DNA of 62,805 nucleotides from Gnetum montanum (taxonomy: Eukaryota > Streptophyta > Gnetopsida > Gnetales > Gnetaceae): assembly GCA_015680685.1 (NCBI GenBank), contig MNCI01035621.1:940459-1003263 (forward strand). The letters are read 5' to 3'. Of the stretch, positions 46,218 through 58,046 are shown piece after piece. Every line of letters begins with the position of its first letter. Positions within the stretch are counted from its first letter, which is position 1. The notes beneath the pieces are model-generated. The model was given only the letters and a program-made list of their open reading frames with translations. It did no database searches and was not told the origin of the DNA. The position numbers and the translations under genes are program-made.

Positions 46218-48463
46218 TGAAACACTAGAAAATTATGGCCTGATCAAACTTGAGAGCCTCCAAAATGGTAGGAAATGACATATAATGGAGTGAGAAATGG
46301 AGCAAGAAAGGTCCCCTCAGGGCCCATAGGCAACTAAACCAACTTTTGGCATCTAGAATCAAAATTTTTAGGCTCAAAATGCATGGTTTTGGCTAAGTAT
46401 AATTTGGCTACATTTTCAGACGCTGCACAGCGTAAGGCTCAGCGTCACCAACTTTTGCAGCCCAAAAAATGAGTCAAAATAGGCCAAAATTAAGCACAAG
46501 GACCTCCCATGACCTTAAAAAATGTCCCCAGTAGGTCCCAACCTCCATAAAATCAATATTTGGGCCTAAAATATGCCACTTTGACTTGGTGACGCTGGGG
46601 TTATTTTTCAGACGCTGCTCAGCGTAAGGCTCAGTGTCACTAACATTTGGATCCCCAAAACCAAGTTAAAATAGGCCAAAATCATGCACAAGTACCCCTC
46701 ATGACATTCACCAAGGTTCCTCGTAGGTCCTAGCCTCTAAAAAATCAATATTTGGGCCTCAAATATGCCACTTTGACTTCATGACACTAGGGTTATTTTT
46801 CAGACGCTGCTCAGCGTAAGGCTCAGTGTCAGCAACCAAAATAGGGCCAAAAAGACATCTAAATTAGTCGAAATTTGGTACATAGAACCCTCATGACCCA
46901 AGGCATGTAGATCCACTTAGAAAACGGGTCTCACAGGTCAAAATGTACTGTTTTCAAGTCATTCGCTGTTAGTCACGCTAACATGCTTCCAGTAGCGTAA
47001 GGATCGGCGTCACCAACCAAAATAGGGCCAAAATGACATCCAAATCAGCTCAAATTTGGTACAAAGAACCCTCATGACCTCAAGCATGCAGATCCACTTC
47101 GAAAATGTATCTCATAGGTCAATAATAGGTTCAAAATTCACTGGTTTTAGGTCATTTGCTGTTAGTCATGCTAATGTGCTTGCAATAGCGTAAGGATCAG
47201 CGTCACCAACCAAAAAAGGGTAAAAATGACATCCAAATCAGCCCAAATTTGGTACACAGAACCCTCATGACCTCAAGAATGTAGATCCACTTCGAAAATA
47301 GGTCTCACAGGTCAAACATTGGTTCAAAATGCACTAGTTTCAGGTAATTCATTGTTAGTCACGCTGACATGCTTCTAGCAGCGTAAGGATTAGCGTCACC
47401 AACCAAAACAGAGCCAAAACAGCATCCAAATGAGCTCAAACTTGATAATCAACACCCTCGGGACCTTAAGCATGTAGATCCACATAAAAAATGGGTCTCA
47501 CAGGTCATAAATGGGCTCAAAATGCATCATAACCACTGGACATGTTGATGGTCACGTTGACACCCTGGGACAATGGTCACGCTGACATCCCAGGATGATG
47601 GTCATGCTAACACCCTGGGATGTTGGATGCCAGATGCTGACACAAGCAAATATTTGCAGATCCGGAGGCCAAACACCCAAATCCATGCTTGTACATTAAC
47701 ATTTTTTACATTTTAAAATTTTTTATTTATTTATTTAGTGTTTCAAGTCCTTACGCTGGGCATTACGCACGCCAGCGCAAGAGATCTTGGACATTGCACT
47801 ATACATTGTAACAATTTCTATGCATTCTGGTCATAACAGTCACACGCATCGCCTGATCCGCATCCCATGCATCAAAACTATATAAATACCCTGATTTTCC
47901 ACTAGATCGAGGTTGGAAAATTTGATCACACATCATCCTGTACAGTTTGTACGTTGAACATTCGAGGAAACATTTCATACGCTAGTCATCAGATATGGTC
48001 ATGTTGGGCAAGGGAAATCTTGGTCACGCTGCGAACCTACAACTAGAAACCTGTATTCCCCAACATCCTTTCACATCGGAGCTAAACATCTGCCTTGCAA
48101 TCATTTTGCAACTACGTTCTGACCAGTGCACTTCTTTGTAATTTCTAATCAATACAAATAGTTACATTTTTGCCAATCATATTTATAGTTTACATTATTT
48201 TCTTTTTACGTTGTTTAAACCTTGGTTGTGCTTGTCCACGTTTACGTTTGCATTTGTTTACGTTTGTTTACAATAACCCAGCGCACTGCCATTGCGTACA
48301 CTAGGGGAAGTCCTTATTTGATCTGCGTGCAGACCATCCAAGGAACTCTACCTTTGTTTATCTCCATCTTGCCCTAGCACGAAGGTAGGGTCTTACTATT
48401 TCGTCCGTAGATCTCTTGGCGTTTGTTGATTCTAGCCTCTTGCCAAAGATTTTGGACAGTACA
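46218..48463 (+). repeat. 3' LTR of E (2,246 bp)
   Basis: Collinear with the 5' LTR and ends TTTGGACAGTACA before GAATA. Many differences from the 5' copy are C/T or G/A, with CG kept here and TG/CA there (for example GACGCTGCACAGCGT against GATGCTGCACAGCAT). TATA box at 47,881. Confidence 0.95.
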
Positions 48464-48468
48464 GAATA
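48464..48468 (+). repeat. Target-site duplication of E, right copy (GAATA)
   Basis: Exact partner of 38,090-38,094. Confidence 0.95.
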
Positions 48469-49521
48469 CATCAAGCAAACCTGTACATTGGATGTTTTCT
48501 TGAATGTACCTAGGTGCCTATTCCTTTAGCCACACATGTGCTGATGTCACTTTAGCAAACTTCAAGATGAGGATATCCTCATTACACAAACCTAAAAGTG
48601 ATATAGTGACATTAGTAGAGGTGGAAGGTCCTACAAAGTAATAACCAAAGTTTAGCCTCAATATGAGAAATCTCAATGATTAACCAAAGAAATATAACAC
48701 TCAAAGTTATAGCCATACAAACACTAGAAGTTATAGCTCTTACATTTGTGGAGGCCCCAACTACAAGGGTCTGATCCATGCTATTGACATCTACCCACCA
48801 ATTTTGCATCATCTTATCATCCTTACACATTTTATATACATGGTTAAACTTTGTGGTGTATTCATCAAAGTCCCCTCTTAACTGTTGGTACACAGTAGTT
48901 CTGATTTGATGACTCTTGGTGAATTTTTCCAAAGAAGTTTGAAACACTACCAGGATATGATCACTGATGATCAAGCCTTGATCATTAACCTTGTACTTGT
49001 AAGAAGTTGTAAAATTAATGAAGTTAGGAAAGGTAATCAATCCAAAATCATAAAAGCATTACAATAATAATGTTTACCCCTATAGATAATACATGGTGCT
49101 AGGTGGGTTCTAGAATAATGTGTGGGCTCTATGCACCATCATAAGAGTATTATTAGTATTATACTAACTATACTCTAGCATCATCTAGATCTCTGAATGG
49201 TAACATAGACTTATGACATCTTTTGGTCCCCTTGTAGTCTTAGGAAGTGGCCTATCAGTAATGTATTTGACAATCAGGTTGGATGCTCAAGGTAATAGAA
49301 TCTCCATAACAATCCTAGCTACATCCACAAATAAGTATGACAACAACATCGCATTGAAGTTCCTAAGGAGGTAGGTAAGGAAGTCCCTTTCGCCAAGCCA
49401 AAACCACAATTAGATGTTCTTGAAAAAAATCTCATGTGGTGGGGTGATGGTCTTAGGATGAACAATATAGCACAAGCTACCAACCAACGCCACTATGATG
49501 AGGATAGGCCTCAAAAAGATC
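48464..49521 (-). pseudogene. Antisense spliced gene of D, exons 4 (start) to 2
   Basis: Minus strand. Exon 2: 49,521 (after CATGTAG) to about 49,078 (donor GGGTAAAC), with RPILIIVALVGSLCYI and FLTYLLRNFNAM, aligned with the F block LKLVLILLDIVGVLCC and FLQFLLRNYSI. Exon 3: about 49,000-48,745 (GDFDEYTTKF, KMCKDDKMMQNWWVD; compare GFDIHEYPTH, NLRWLHDDWTLD of F), donor ACAAATGTAAGAG. Exon 4 starts at 48,630 after CTTTGTAG (STNVTISLLGLCNEDILILK; compare SREITLTISSHEANTVLFR). It continues without a frame break into 38,094 once E and one GAATA are removed. Confidence 0.8.
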
Positions 49522-50528
49522 CTACATGAAGCAAAGCACAAAAAAATTATAACTAATTAAAATTTCTTAACAAATTTACATAAAACATCTAGTTGGAGGT
49601 GAAATTGGCCTTTGTAAAAAGCTCTTAGATGTTTATCTAAATTAGTTTAATAAATTTCATAAAATCATTATTATCATATTTTATAGCCTTTATAATCAAA
49701 ACATTACAGCTAAAACTAAGTCTTAGCCTAAATTATGCATCTAAGTTATGGATGAACTTGGAAAAAACATGGAAGTTGTGCATAAATTTAGAAATAACAA
49801 AGAGTAGGAATAAGTTTATAAAAAACATCTAAATTTTCAAAGCATGCATAAATTTCAAAAAATCATCTAAACCATGCACAAATTTAGAAAATGCATAATA
49901 AGCTTACAAGAAAGCCATGCAGCCATAGTAGAAGCTTATTTAAAATAGAAAAAGCTTTTAAACTTCTTTAAAAAGAAAAATTAAACATTATTATTACATG
50001 TTCATAAAAGAAAAATATACGTTATACATATCAACCACTGCTATTTTCAAATGGGTAATATACTACAACTGTGAATTTTCCCTTAATTCACACAACCATA
50101 GTAAAAAAACTCATAGAAAATTTTATTTCAGCTCCAAATGAAGTGATTTGACCACCAATTGAAAGCTTAAATAGAGCCCTATAAACCCATTCTTAGAAAA
50201 ATTTCAAAACCTTTTCCGTTTACAAAGGAAAAATTCGTCGATTTGGACAATAATTTGAAAACGGCACAAACATCTTTATTACACATGCTTAATAAAAAAT
50301 TCATTTTAAGTCCAATTAGAGGGATTATACCTTTTTTGGAAAGCTAAAGCTAGTGCCAATACATCCATAACTAGAAAATAGCCAAAATGGTTGCCTTTTA
50401 CTTATAAACAATTTGCAAAACTTCATGAAATTACAAAATGACACAAATAACCTAAGTACACAATGTTAGGAAAATAGCCACAACTTCTTCATTTCAAGGT
50501 CAAATTAAATGAGAAAATTGAAAAACCG
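48469..50528 (+). mobile_element. Element D, third segment
   Basis: It resumes the antisense gene (exons 4 to 2) after E and then about 1 kb of AT-rich spacer (49,522-50,528), in which I see no gene. It is cut by the F LTR at 50,529. Antisense exon 1 of D was not found in the spacer. Confidence 0.8.
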
Positions 50529-52094
50529 TGAAAATTGTGAGTCGGCCTCAGGCAAATATTCACGATCAGGCAAGAATACATGTCCAGATTCCAGAAGGGA
50601 GAACAAGGCAGAGTAAGACAAAGAGACGCGTAGCATCAAGTCTTCGATTTCCTTTGCAGATTTCCAATATCACTATGTTTTATCTTGGTACACTATATCA
50701 CGTGACGTAGCATAATGACGCTTAGCATGATTCTATTCAACATAGTCTAGTATCAGAAGGTGACTTACTTCGGCATCTAGAGAGGCTTAAGCAGCATAAT
50801 ATGCGACTTCTCGTATATTTTGCTAAGTCTTTTGTCCAAGGCTGAGTTTACGCTCTGTTATGCACGGCAGCATAATGAGCTTCAAAAAAGTCAACGAAAG
50901 TCTAGAAGAAGCGCAATAGATCAACTCCTTTTCCTTTTCTTGCGAATAGATCACCTTACGCTCGTTACGCAACACAGCGTATCTCAGCATAATGCATCGC
51001 CAAGCTAATCATCGTTTACGCTTCACTATGCTCGGTGGCGTAAACGAGCGTAAAATAGCTTGAATACATTGTTTTCATGCTTTGTTACACTCTTGCACGT
51101 GACACAACGCGAATGAGCATAATGTAGCCTAAAGTCAGCTGAGACATGCCTGACGCACATCTGTTATTCACACGCACAGTACGCAAATGAGCGTATTGTG
51201 TGTAATCATAAAGTTCAACACAAAGCTGGTTAGGTCAACGACATTTTGAAAGGTCTAAGACACGTGTCATCACAGCCATGCCTTCTCCACACGTTGTCAA
51301 ACCTATGAATACTCTAGTTGGCAAAAAGATACGGAGAAGAGGGGAGAGGGACACACAGAGACAGACAAAAGCAGAGAGAGCAACACTTTGGCAACTTTTG
51401 ACAACATCACCTTCTAATAGAGACAAAGCATATTTTTCTTGAGCATTGGCAGCAGGAGCCATCGGTCCTTTGGCGAAGACACAACTTTCCCCAGCAGGCG
51501 ACCATTGGCAGTTTCGAGCAAAGACTACCTAAGGCGAAAGGAGCAGATCAGAGATCGAGAGAGCATCTGGCACGGTTTGCGAGCTCTATTGATCAGAAAC
51601 ATTTGATCGATAGACGTTAGAATTTGACCTTCCTTGCATCCCATCTCTGGCCTATGAGGTAGATCGGACTCCATTCTGTACCTCTGCTTGGATAGTTTTC
51701 TTGTTATTTTGTGTTTGCTTTACATCAAGTAATCGGGGTCTCCCCATTGTAACGTGGTATACAAAATATTCATTCTTCAAGTCAAAATGTAGATCTTGAA
51801 CCCACGCGTTTCTCTCGTGTCTACTTCTTCTTACCGTGTTAGCGTTATCATCGTTGTAATTCATCTACATTATTTTCCCCTCATTTTGTGACTCTTCGAA
51901 TCAAATCGTTCCACGCAACATTCATGATTTCCATCGGTTTACTGATTTAGTAAGTCTCTATCTGATCAACAAGATCATTCAGAGCACCGTGGATTTGATT
52001 TTCCAGCATAGCCCTCACACGGATCCGTGGTTAAGACTGTGTACACGGAATTTCATTTGGTATTTTCCAGCTGCCGACATTTTCCGTCGTTACA
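50529..52094 (+). repeat. 5' LTR of F (1,566 bp)
   Basis: It starts TGAAAATTGTGAG and ends CATTTTCCGTCGTTACA before the PBS. It contains hairpin-rich repeats such as GCTCGTTACGCAACACAGCG (50,950) and TTTACGCTTCACTATGCTCGGTGGCGTAAACGAGCGTAAA (51,015). The 3' part (TAAGTCTCTATCTGATCAACAAGATCATTC...AGCATAGCCCTCACACGGATCCGTGGTTAAG) matches the A, C and D LTR ends. The start is set by homology only. Confidence 0.8.
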
Positions 52095-52100
52095 GTTTTC

Positions 52101-52119
52101 TGGCGCTAGAAGAAGGGCC
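52101..52119 (+). promoter_or_regulatory. Primer binding site of F
   Basis: TGGCGCTAGAAGAAGGGCC, 6 nt after the LTR end; best-preserved copy of the site shared by C, D and E. Confidence 0.8.
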
Positions 52120-52353
52120 TAGGCTCCAATTCATATTTTTTACAGGTAGCCCTGTTAGCGATCTATACCCGTGTTGTCGAAAACGTGAACGTAATACCTC
52201 TACGGAAGTTTACGAAAGTTCGTGTGGTGTAGATCAGTTACCTTGACGATTCCCCTGGAATCCTGCAGGGTAGAAAGCCTAAGCGTGATCTTCTTTGTCC
52301 ATCGCTTTTTCTGTTAGATCCAGTCATTTATTGTCAATTAATCTACCTGATCA

Positions 52354-55300
52354 ATGGATCCATCTTACACAACCACAACCGCCATGGTCGCCGCTAACTT
52401 GGGTGCCACATCTGTGAACCCTATCGCTGTCACCAGGCCAGCTCCTGGTGCAGCGGGACCTCAGGGACCATCGCGTCAGTCATTGAGGCTATAGGGAAAG
52501 GACCCAATATTTACTGTCATAACCCCTAAGAAATACAACTTTATCTTTGTCAAGATCCAGGTGAAGCTTGCCCTTAGCCGAGCCGAAATCGAGGCGAAGT
52601 GAAATTTTGAGATGATCCATCGAGGGGGCCAGGATTTCACCCCAATAGCCTATGACATCATCCATTTAACAGACCAGCAACATGAAATTATAACATAGTT
52701 GGTCATGGCTAAGAGCCAAGCTGCACGGGCTATGATGGAACCCCAAAACAAGGAGGAAGAAGATGATGAGTTTGCAGCCCAGTCTGAGCATTCGTATCAC
52801 ACTCTTAGTCCCCATACTTACGTCAACCCATTATTCCCTCTTAACGGAGAGGCCGCCTCGCTCAATCCAACCATGACCACACAGATGCATGTCCCCATCA
52901 TTCCACAAGCCACTCTGTAGCCATCTAGGCTGCAAGTGCAAATACTGCACAATAACATGGGGGCAGTCTCATCACCACATGTACTCAGCATTCTGGCGGT
53001 GGTTTCAGCAGCCACCGTGCCCCATTTCATCCTACAGATCCAACCCCAAACCATATCCACAACTCGCTTGATGCAAAATTTATCTTTGCTGCCCCCTCCA
53101 ACCCGGCAGATCACCGCCGTCGTGTAGCCACAGATACCTATTCAACAACTTGCTGCGAGTCAGTGGACCAACCCCGCGGCACAACACAACCAGTTTGCGG
53201 TGTATGGTGTGCAACCCTCGGTGGCACCCACAACGCATATTCCGCAGGTGAACCCGCAATATCCCTATCCTTATCCTGCATAGCTGGTGGCGGCCAATAT
53301 TTCTTCCCAAACTGGTGGATGGTGGTCTTCACAGGCACCCCTGCCTGCAGGGATCCCCGCCCCACCATCTACCGGCCAAACCATCCCACCATTTCCACTG
53401 CCTGGCCCTGCTTTCCCAGGTTAGCCCCCTGCTCCTCCTGCACAGACACCTCCAGAAACAGGTCTGGATCAAGACTTTCTACTGATTCAACCCTCACCAA
53501 GGAGGTTAGGCATCTTAAGGCCGTTGGCTCGGACACTGTATAGATCATGGACTTTTACCAAGATGATCCCATTAGTCCAGCGGTCCCCATGTTGTCGTTG
53601 CCACCTGGGATGTCCTTACCCCATTTTACCAAGTATAATGGGGAGGGGGATCCTAATTCTCACTTGGTCACTTTTAGATCTGAATCCTTGTTGTTGTAGC
53701 AGTTGCCTCACACAATTATCCGAGTCTTTGCTATGTCTTTGACAGGGAAAGCTCTGGATTGGTATCGAGCCCTCCCACACTCTTCCATTTCAACCTTGGA
53801 AGAGCTTCTGACACAATTCGTGACTCGCTTTAAATACAACTTAAAGCTGTAAGTCACGTTAGATCAACTCATGGGAGTGAAACAAGATCCTCTCTAACCA
53901 GTCCAGAAGTTCATACAGCACTAGAATGCTACTTTGAATGAAATCCGTGAGCCAATCGCGGACTCACATTTACTGCCCATCTTCAAAGGAGCAATCAATG
54001 ACTTTATCAAGTCAAAGCTGTATTATCTTTCCCCCAACTCCTTACATCAGGCCTTCGCTCAAATTAGAAGCATCTAAGATGCTGTGGAGGCCAACAAAGA
54101 CCCGGTGTATGTTGCCTACAAAAATGCTCACAACAAAGGCAAGAACAAAGGTAAAGCGACAACAACGACAGTGGCTGTGCTGGCTGAGGGTACAAAGAAC
54201 AAGAACAAGAAGGCACCTATGGCGGCTCCTGAGACCACGGCCAATGCAAGTAGCACTAGCCAGGACACAGCTGCCCCTGAAAGCTCTCCCCAGCCAAAAT
54301 GAAACTTTGAGCGTAAAGACCGCTCAAAGTATACAACCCTGCCTGTAAAATATTCAGAACTATTGAAACAATTATTAGGGGCCGGATACATTCAACCCAA
54401 AAGGATATCCGAAGAAGCTCTGAAGCATCACAGACATCATTGTGAACTGCTAAAGAATCCTTCTTTAGCCCTTCCTAACGAGCCACCAGTTTCGAAATCT
54501 TTCAGGCTAGACCGTTTTTGTGACTACCACCAGTTGTGTGGTCATGACACAGATTACTGCTAGGAGTTGAAAGATGAAATTCAATGCATGATTGATGATG
54601 GTCATTTAAAATTAGACAGCAGTAGTCCAACACGTCCAGAAAACCAAGTGTTGCATGTGTATAAGGATCCGTTGAACGCAAATGATGCACCTTATACAAT
54701 CAATGTAGTGAGTACCGATGGTTAGAGGAAAGTACCACCCAAACAACCTTTTGTTTTGCGTATACTTACCAACTCACAATAGGGGGGAAGCCTTTCATCG
54801 ATAGCCAGTGGCATCTCAAGGCCACCTTTTATCATTCGTGCACCTTCTCAGGATGCCACCCAACCACGTAGTAATAGTAGAGCCGCGGCCTTATCCGTGC
54901 CCATGCCTAGGGTGCCTTTCATCATCAGGGCACCAAAACCATCGGCTGCTCCTTGCACGCAGGGGCAGACCTCTAACAAAAATCGCAAACCATCACCTGA
55001 CAAGCGAAAGGGAGAGGCCACATCTGTTAATGCTATAAAAGACAACTTTATGCTCAGCTTCCCTAAGCCTAGGCCCCTGGCCTCTGTGCCTTTGCCTGTA
55101 CCCCAGAAGCAGGATAAGGGTGCAGAGACACAGCCATCTCCTCTCGGTGAGAAAAAGAACAACCCCTCGACTGACGTCATTCGACCTCGGGAGATTCGTC
55201 TCTTGGGATGAATGGAAGAGGGCAAGGGGAATAAATAACCTAGCCGAGAGAAGAACCTCCTCGACGTGTTTACGCAGGTCAAATGGGCTCTGAAACAAAA

Positions 55301-56144
55301 AAATACAACACTCAGCCTCTATGACATGCTCATGACATCCCAAGAATACTGTGAGGCTATGGTTCGCATGCTGACATCCATATCTGTGGACGAAAGCTTA
55401 CCAGCGGAGGAGGAAGCGATACACGCTGTCATGTTTCCTTCCAAAGCTGAGCAATCTAAGCCTACCTCGCTGACCTTTCATGACGAATCCATCAAAGATG
55501 ATCCTGAGAAAGGTCAGGTAACAACTGAACCCATATTTATCAGTATTTGGGTCGGTCAATACCTGATCCGGAGAGTACATGTGGACGACGGCGCAGCTGC
55601 AAATGTCATTCCTTATCCCATCGTGGATAGGTTGGGTCTGGTTGACCAGATCATTCCCACAACAACAACATGCATAAAGTCATTCAATGGAGCGAGGGTT
55701 CAGGTCAAGGGGATTGTATGTATTGCATTTGTGGCAGGAGATCAATTCCCAACAGATGCCACATTCCTAGTCGTTGAGGAGATGCCAGGGTTTAACTTGA
55801 TCTTAGGGAGGTCCTGGTTAGCCCAGCTGAGGGCAGTTTCATCACCGATACATCAGGAAATACACCTACCCTACGCAGGAGGGGAGGTTGTAATACGCGG
55901 TGATGAAATCACCCCCAGGACTATCAACAACATTGAGGAAGAACGGGGTTCAGAGATAGAAACATCGGATGATCAAACCCATCTCCAAATCCCTCAACAA
56001 ACCAAAACCAATGATGACAGTTTAGCCTGGGCCAACTTGCCATTTCAAGATGGCGGCATGGAGGAGTCAGACTGTAAACCCCTCCGCCCTTATGCAACAC
56101 TGAACGTAAAGGCCGTTAAGAAACAATTGCGAATTAGCAATTGA
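52354..56144 (+). pseudogene. gag-protease of F
   Basis: ATG 52,354 (MDPSYTTTTAMVAAN). Matrix-like YNFIFVKIQVKLAL...FEMIHRGGQ, acidic NKEEEDDEF, a Pro/Gln/Thr linker (52.85-53.45 kb) and a frameshift near 53,490. Then the gag core FYQDDPISPAVPML, YNGEGDPNSH and FAMSLTGKALDWYRALPHSS, a lysine-rich spacer, and the zinc-finger-like CDYHQLCGHDTDYC (54.52 kb). Two PFIIRAP motifs follow, then protease from about 55.25 kb with VDDGAAANVIPYPIVDRLG (about 55,583) and EEMPGFNLILGRSW; stop TGA 56,142-56,144. The last 292 codons are open. Roughly fifteen upstream stops, nearly all TAG/TGA/TAA at CAG, CGA, CAA or TGG sites. Structural protein and polyprotein processing. Confidence 0.9.
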
Positions 56145-56382
56145 ACTGAATGACATTTACGCGCATTATCATGTTTTTGTTTACCAATTATCAGTGTTTA
56201 CGCTTAGCAGTTCATTTTTGCTCAATGCATATTTATGCTATAGAAATTTCCAATGCTTACACTGGTCATTCCTTCTTTATGCTATTACATTTCTGATATG
56301 TACACATTTATGTCTTTTGATCACTTTAGCATAAATACGCAAAAAAAATATATACATCACGCTCTCTACATTATGCACCAGG

Positions 56383-56718
56383 GCTCGCAACAGCCTTAAA
56401 CTAGTTTTGGCCCGCAATGGCCTAAAACTAGCCAGGGCCCGCAATAGCCTTAAACTAGTTTCCAAATTACGCAAATGCCCATCATGGCCCGCAATGGCCT
56501 AAAACTAGCCAAGGCCCGCAACGGCCTTAAACTAGTTTCCAAATTACGCAAACGCCCATCATGGCCTGCAATGGCCTAAAACATGTGATGGCCCGCAATG
56601 GCCTAAAACTAGCCAGGGCCCGCAACAGCGTTAAACTAGTTTCCAAATTATGGAAACGCCCATCATGGCCCGCAATGGCCTAAAACTAGTGACAGCCTGC
56701 TATGGCCTTAAACTAACA
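56383..56718 (+). repeat. Post-protease CTTAAACTAG array (F), higher-order 76-bp repeat
   Basis: About eleven units GGCCCGCAAYGGCCTWAAACTAG, alternating between a CCAG linker and a TTTCCAAATTACGCAAACGCCCATCAT linker, giving a roughly 76-bp higher-order period repeated three times. It begins about 240 bp after the gag-PRO stop, and the antisense gene ends about 160 bp beyond it. Confidence 0.9.
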
Positions 56719-56880
56719 ATTCCATTTCGTCGCAACATAACTTAGGAAAAATCGTTAATAACTACGCTTACGCTTAGCAGATAAAAACACAAAAGACAAA
56801 AATAAATAACATTCAAAATCGTCGCAAGATATTATAGATTGTCTTTCAGTCATTCACATAAAATCATGCGTAAACTACAA

Positions 56881-57114
56881 TTACGCATCTCCCCTGATGC
56901 CACTGTCACCAGTATCTCTTAAGTCCGGCTCTAGCCCTAATGGATCATCCTCTAGTGGACCTTCTCTTCTGGGAAGTATTCCTTCATGAGGAACTTCCTC
57001 TTCATGAGGTCCTTGCTCTTGCACCGGCTCCATAGAAGGACATTCTCCACCACTACGCTCCTCTTCTTGTGCTTGCTCCTCAGTTGGCTCGCCTTCTCCA
57101 TCCTCTTCAGGTAC
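56881..57114 (-). CDS. Antisense gene F, exon 8: acidic C terminus
   Basis: 77 codons plus TAA, fully open: EEDGEGEPTEEQAQEEER and PHEEEVPHEGILP. Strongly acidic, Pro-rich tail without predicted fold. D exon 8 is only 25 codons plus stop (DIGSLSDEHGNN); in C the frame is shifted. Acceptor TATGCCTAG. Confidence 0.75.
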   Translation of the reverse strand, partial: VPEEDGEGEPTEEQAQEEERSGGECPSMEPVQEQGPHEEEVPHEGILPRREGPLEDDPLGLEPDLRDTGDSGIRGDA

Positions 57115-57151
57115 CTAGGCATAGAGAACATATTAATAAAACAAAACTTAC

Positions 57152-57969
57152 TTGCAAAGGCCCTACTTCCACAGCAAAGGGAAGCTTTTCCAAGCCAGCC
57201 CACAGATCCTCCATGATTTCATCTTCCATCAGGTCAGACCACACTTCATCTCCTAAAGCAATTCCAGCCTTCACCTTCCCTTTCTCCATGCTAGTCTAGC
57301 GAGCTGGGTCAGGAAAGAAAGTGGGGACAATAGTCTGGCCCCCGGGGAGAGTCATCTCTCTTTCCGGGGACGCACTTACAGTCACCTGCTCTTGAAACTT
57401 CTTGAAGGCTTCGGATGCCCCAATGACGTCCAGGAAAACTCGCAACGATTGGGCTTCAACAGCAGAATCACGATAATGTTGACGATAAACAATGCTTTCT
57501 CGCTTATATAAATGCTTATGGTCTTTATCCTTTTGTCCCCATTCTTGCACACTTGCACAGTAATCCATCCAATCTTGGCTTTTCTGAGCTAGGAGCTCTA
57601 TCTGCATCCACTGCTCTACCAACGCCCGACTAGTTTACACGCTATTCCTGATGGCGGTCCAATAACGAGAGTAGTCAATAACAGCAGTACGCTAGTCCTC
57701 GTCACCCGTCTCCTATGCCTGTAGGAACTCGCATCGCGACTCTAGGTCTCCGACCTTTTTGGTCAGAAACTCATTCTTCTGCTTTGACCTCTGCAATCTT
57801 TTCTAGAGGTTTTCATTTATGCCCTTACTCTCCCATAAGGAACGAGTCGAGCATAACGTACATTTACGCATCTCCTCATAAATGTGACATGGCACAACCG
57901 CCCCATCTGATGGAGGCTCCACTATGTCTAAATCAATGGGCTCCATTGGGTCCCATCAAAGGCGAGCTC
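57152..57969 (-). CDS. Antisense gene F, exon 7: coiled coil
   Basis: 272 codons, six stops. LWESKGINENL and QRSKQKNEFLTKKVGDLESR form a heptad-like coiled coil. Then VIDYSRYWTAIRN, QKSQDWMDYCASVQEWGQ, SAVEAQSLRVFLDVIGAS, PEREMTLPGG and GIALGDEVWSDLMEDEIMED. Every block has a counterpart in C (18,884-18,097) and most in D. Donor CAA|GTAAGT, phase 0. Confidence 0.8.
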
Positions 57970-58046
57970 CTAACAACAAACATTATCAATGTATATCACA
58001 CATTACCACTATATAGGAAAATACACCTTTTATAGCTACAGCATAC

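Larger units (their letters stand above)
38095..48463 (+). mobile_element. Element E: complete pol-less Tat-type element (10.4 kb)
   Basis: LTR, PBS, leader, gag, protease, two TTAAACT arrays, purine tract, PPT and LTR are present, bounded by the exact duplication GAATA. Only about 1.9 kb separates protease and 3' LTR, without RT, RNase H, integrase or antisense gene. N1 has the same organisation, so E belongs to a gag-pro-only family that must borrow reverse transcriptase and integrase from relatives such as A, C or F (inference). Confidence 0.93.

Noticed and set aside
49522-50528. Antisense exon 1 of D
   Set aside because: I looked for a basic start followed by a GT donor like those in C and F in this AT-rich spacer and found none that aligns.
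53138-53368. Overlapping minus-strand ORFs opposite F gag (52.8-53.4 kb)
   Set aside because: Shadows of the Pro/Gln-rich gag linker; the sense frame carries the recognisable protein.
56145-56380. 5' splice site for the PRO-RT intron of F
   Set aside because: GTAAAG at about 56,108 lies inside the protease tail and is not kept in C or D; no donor could be supported.
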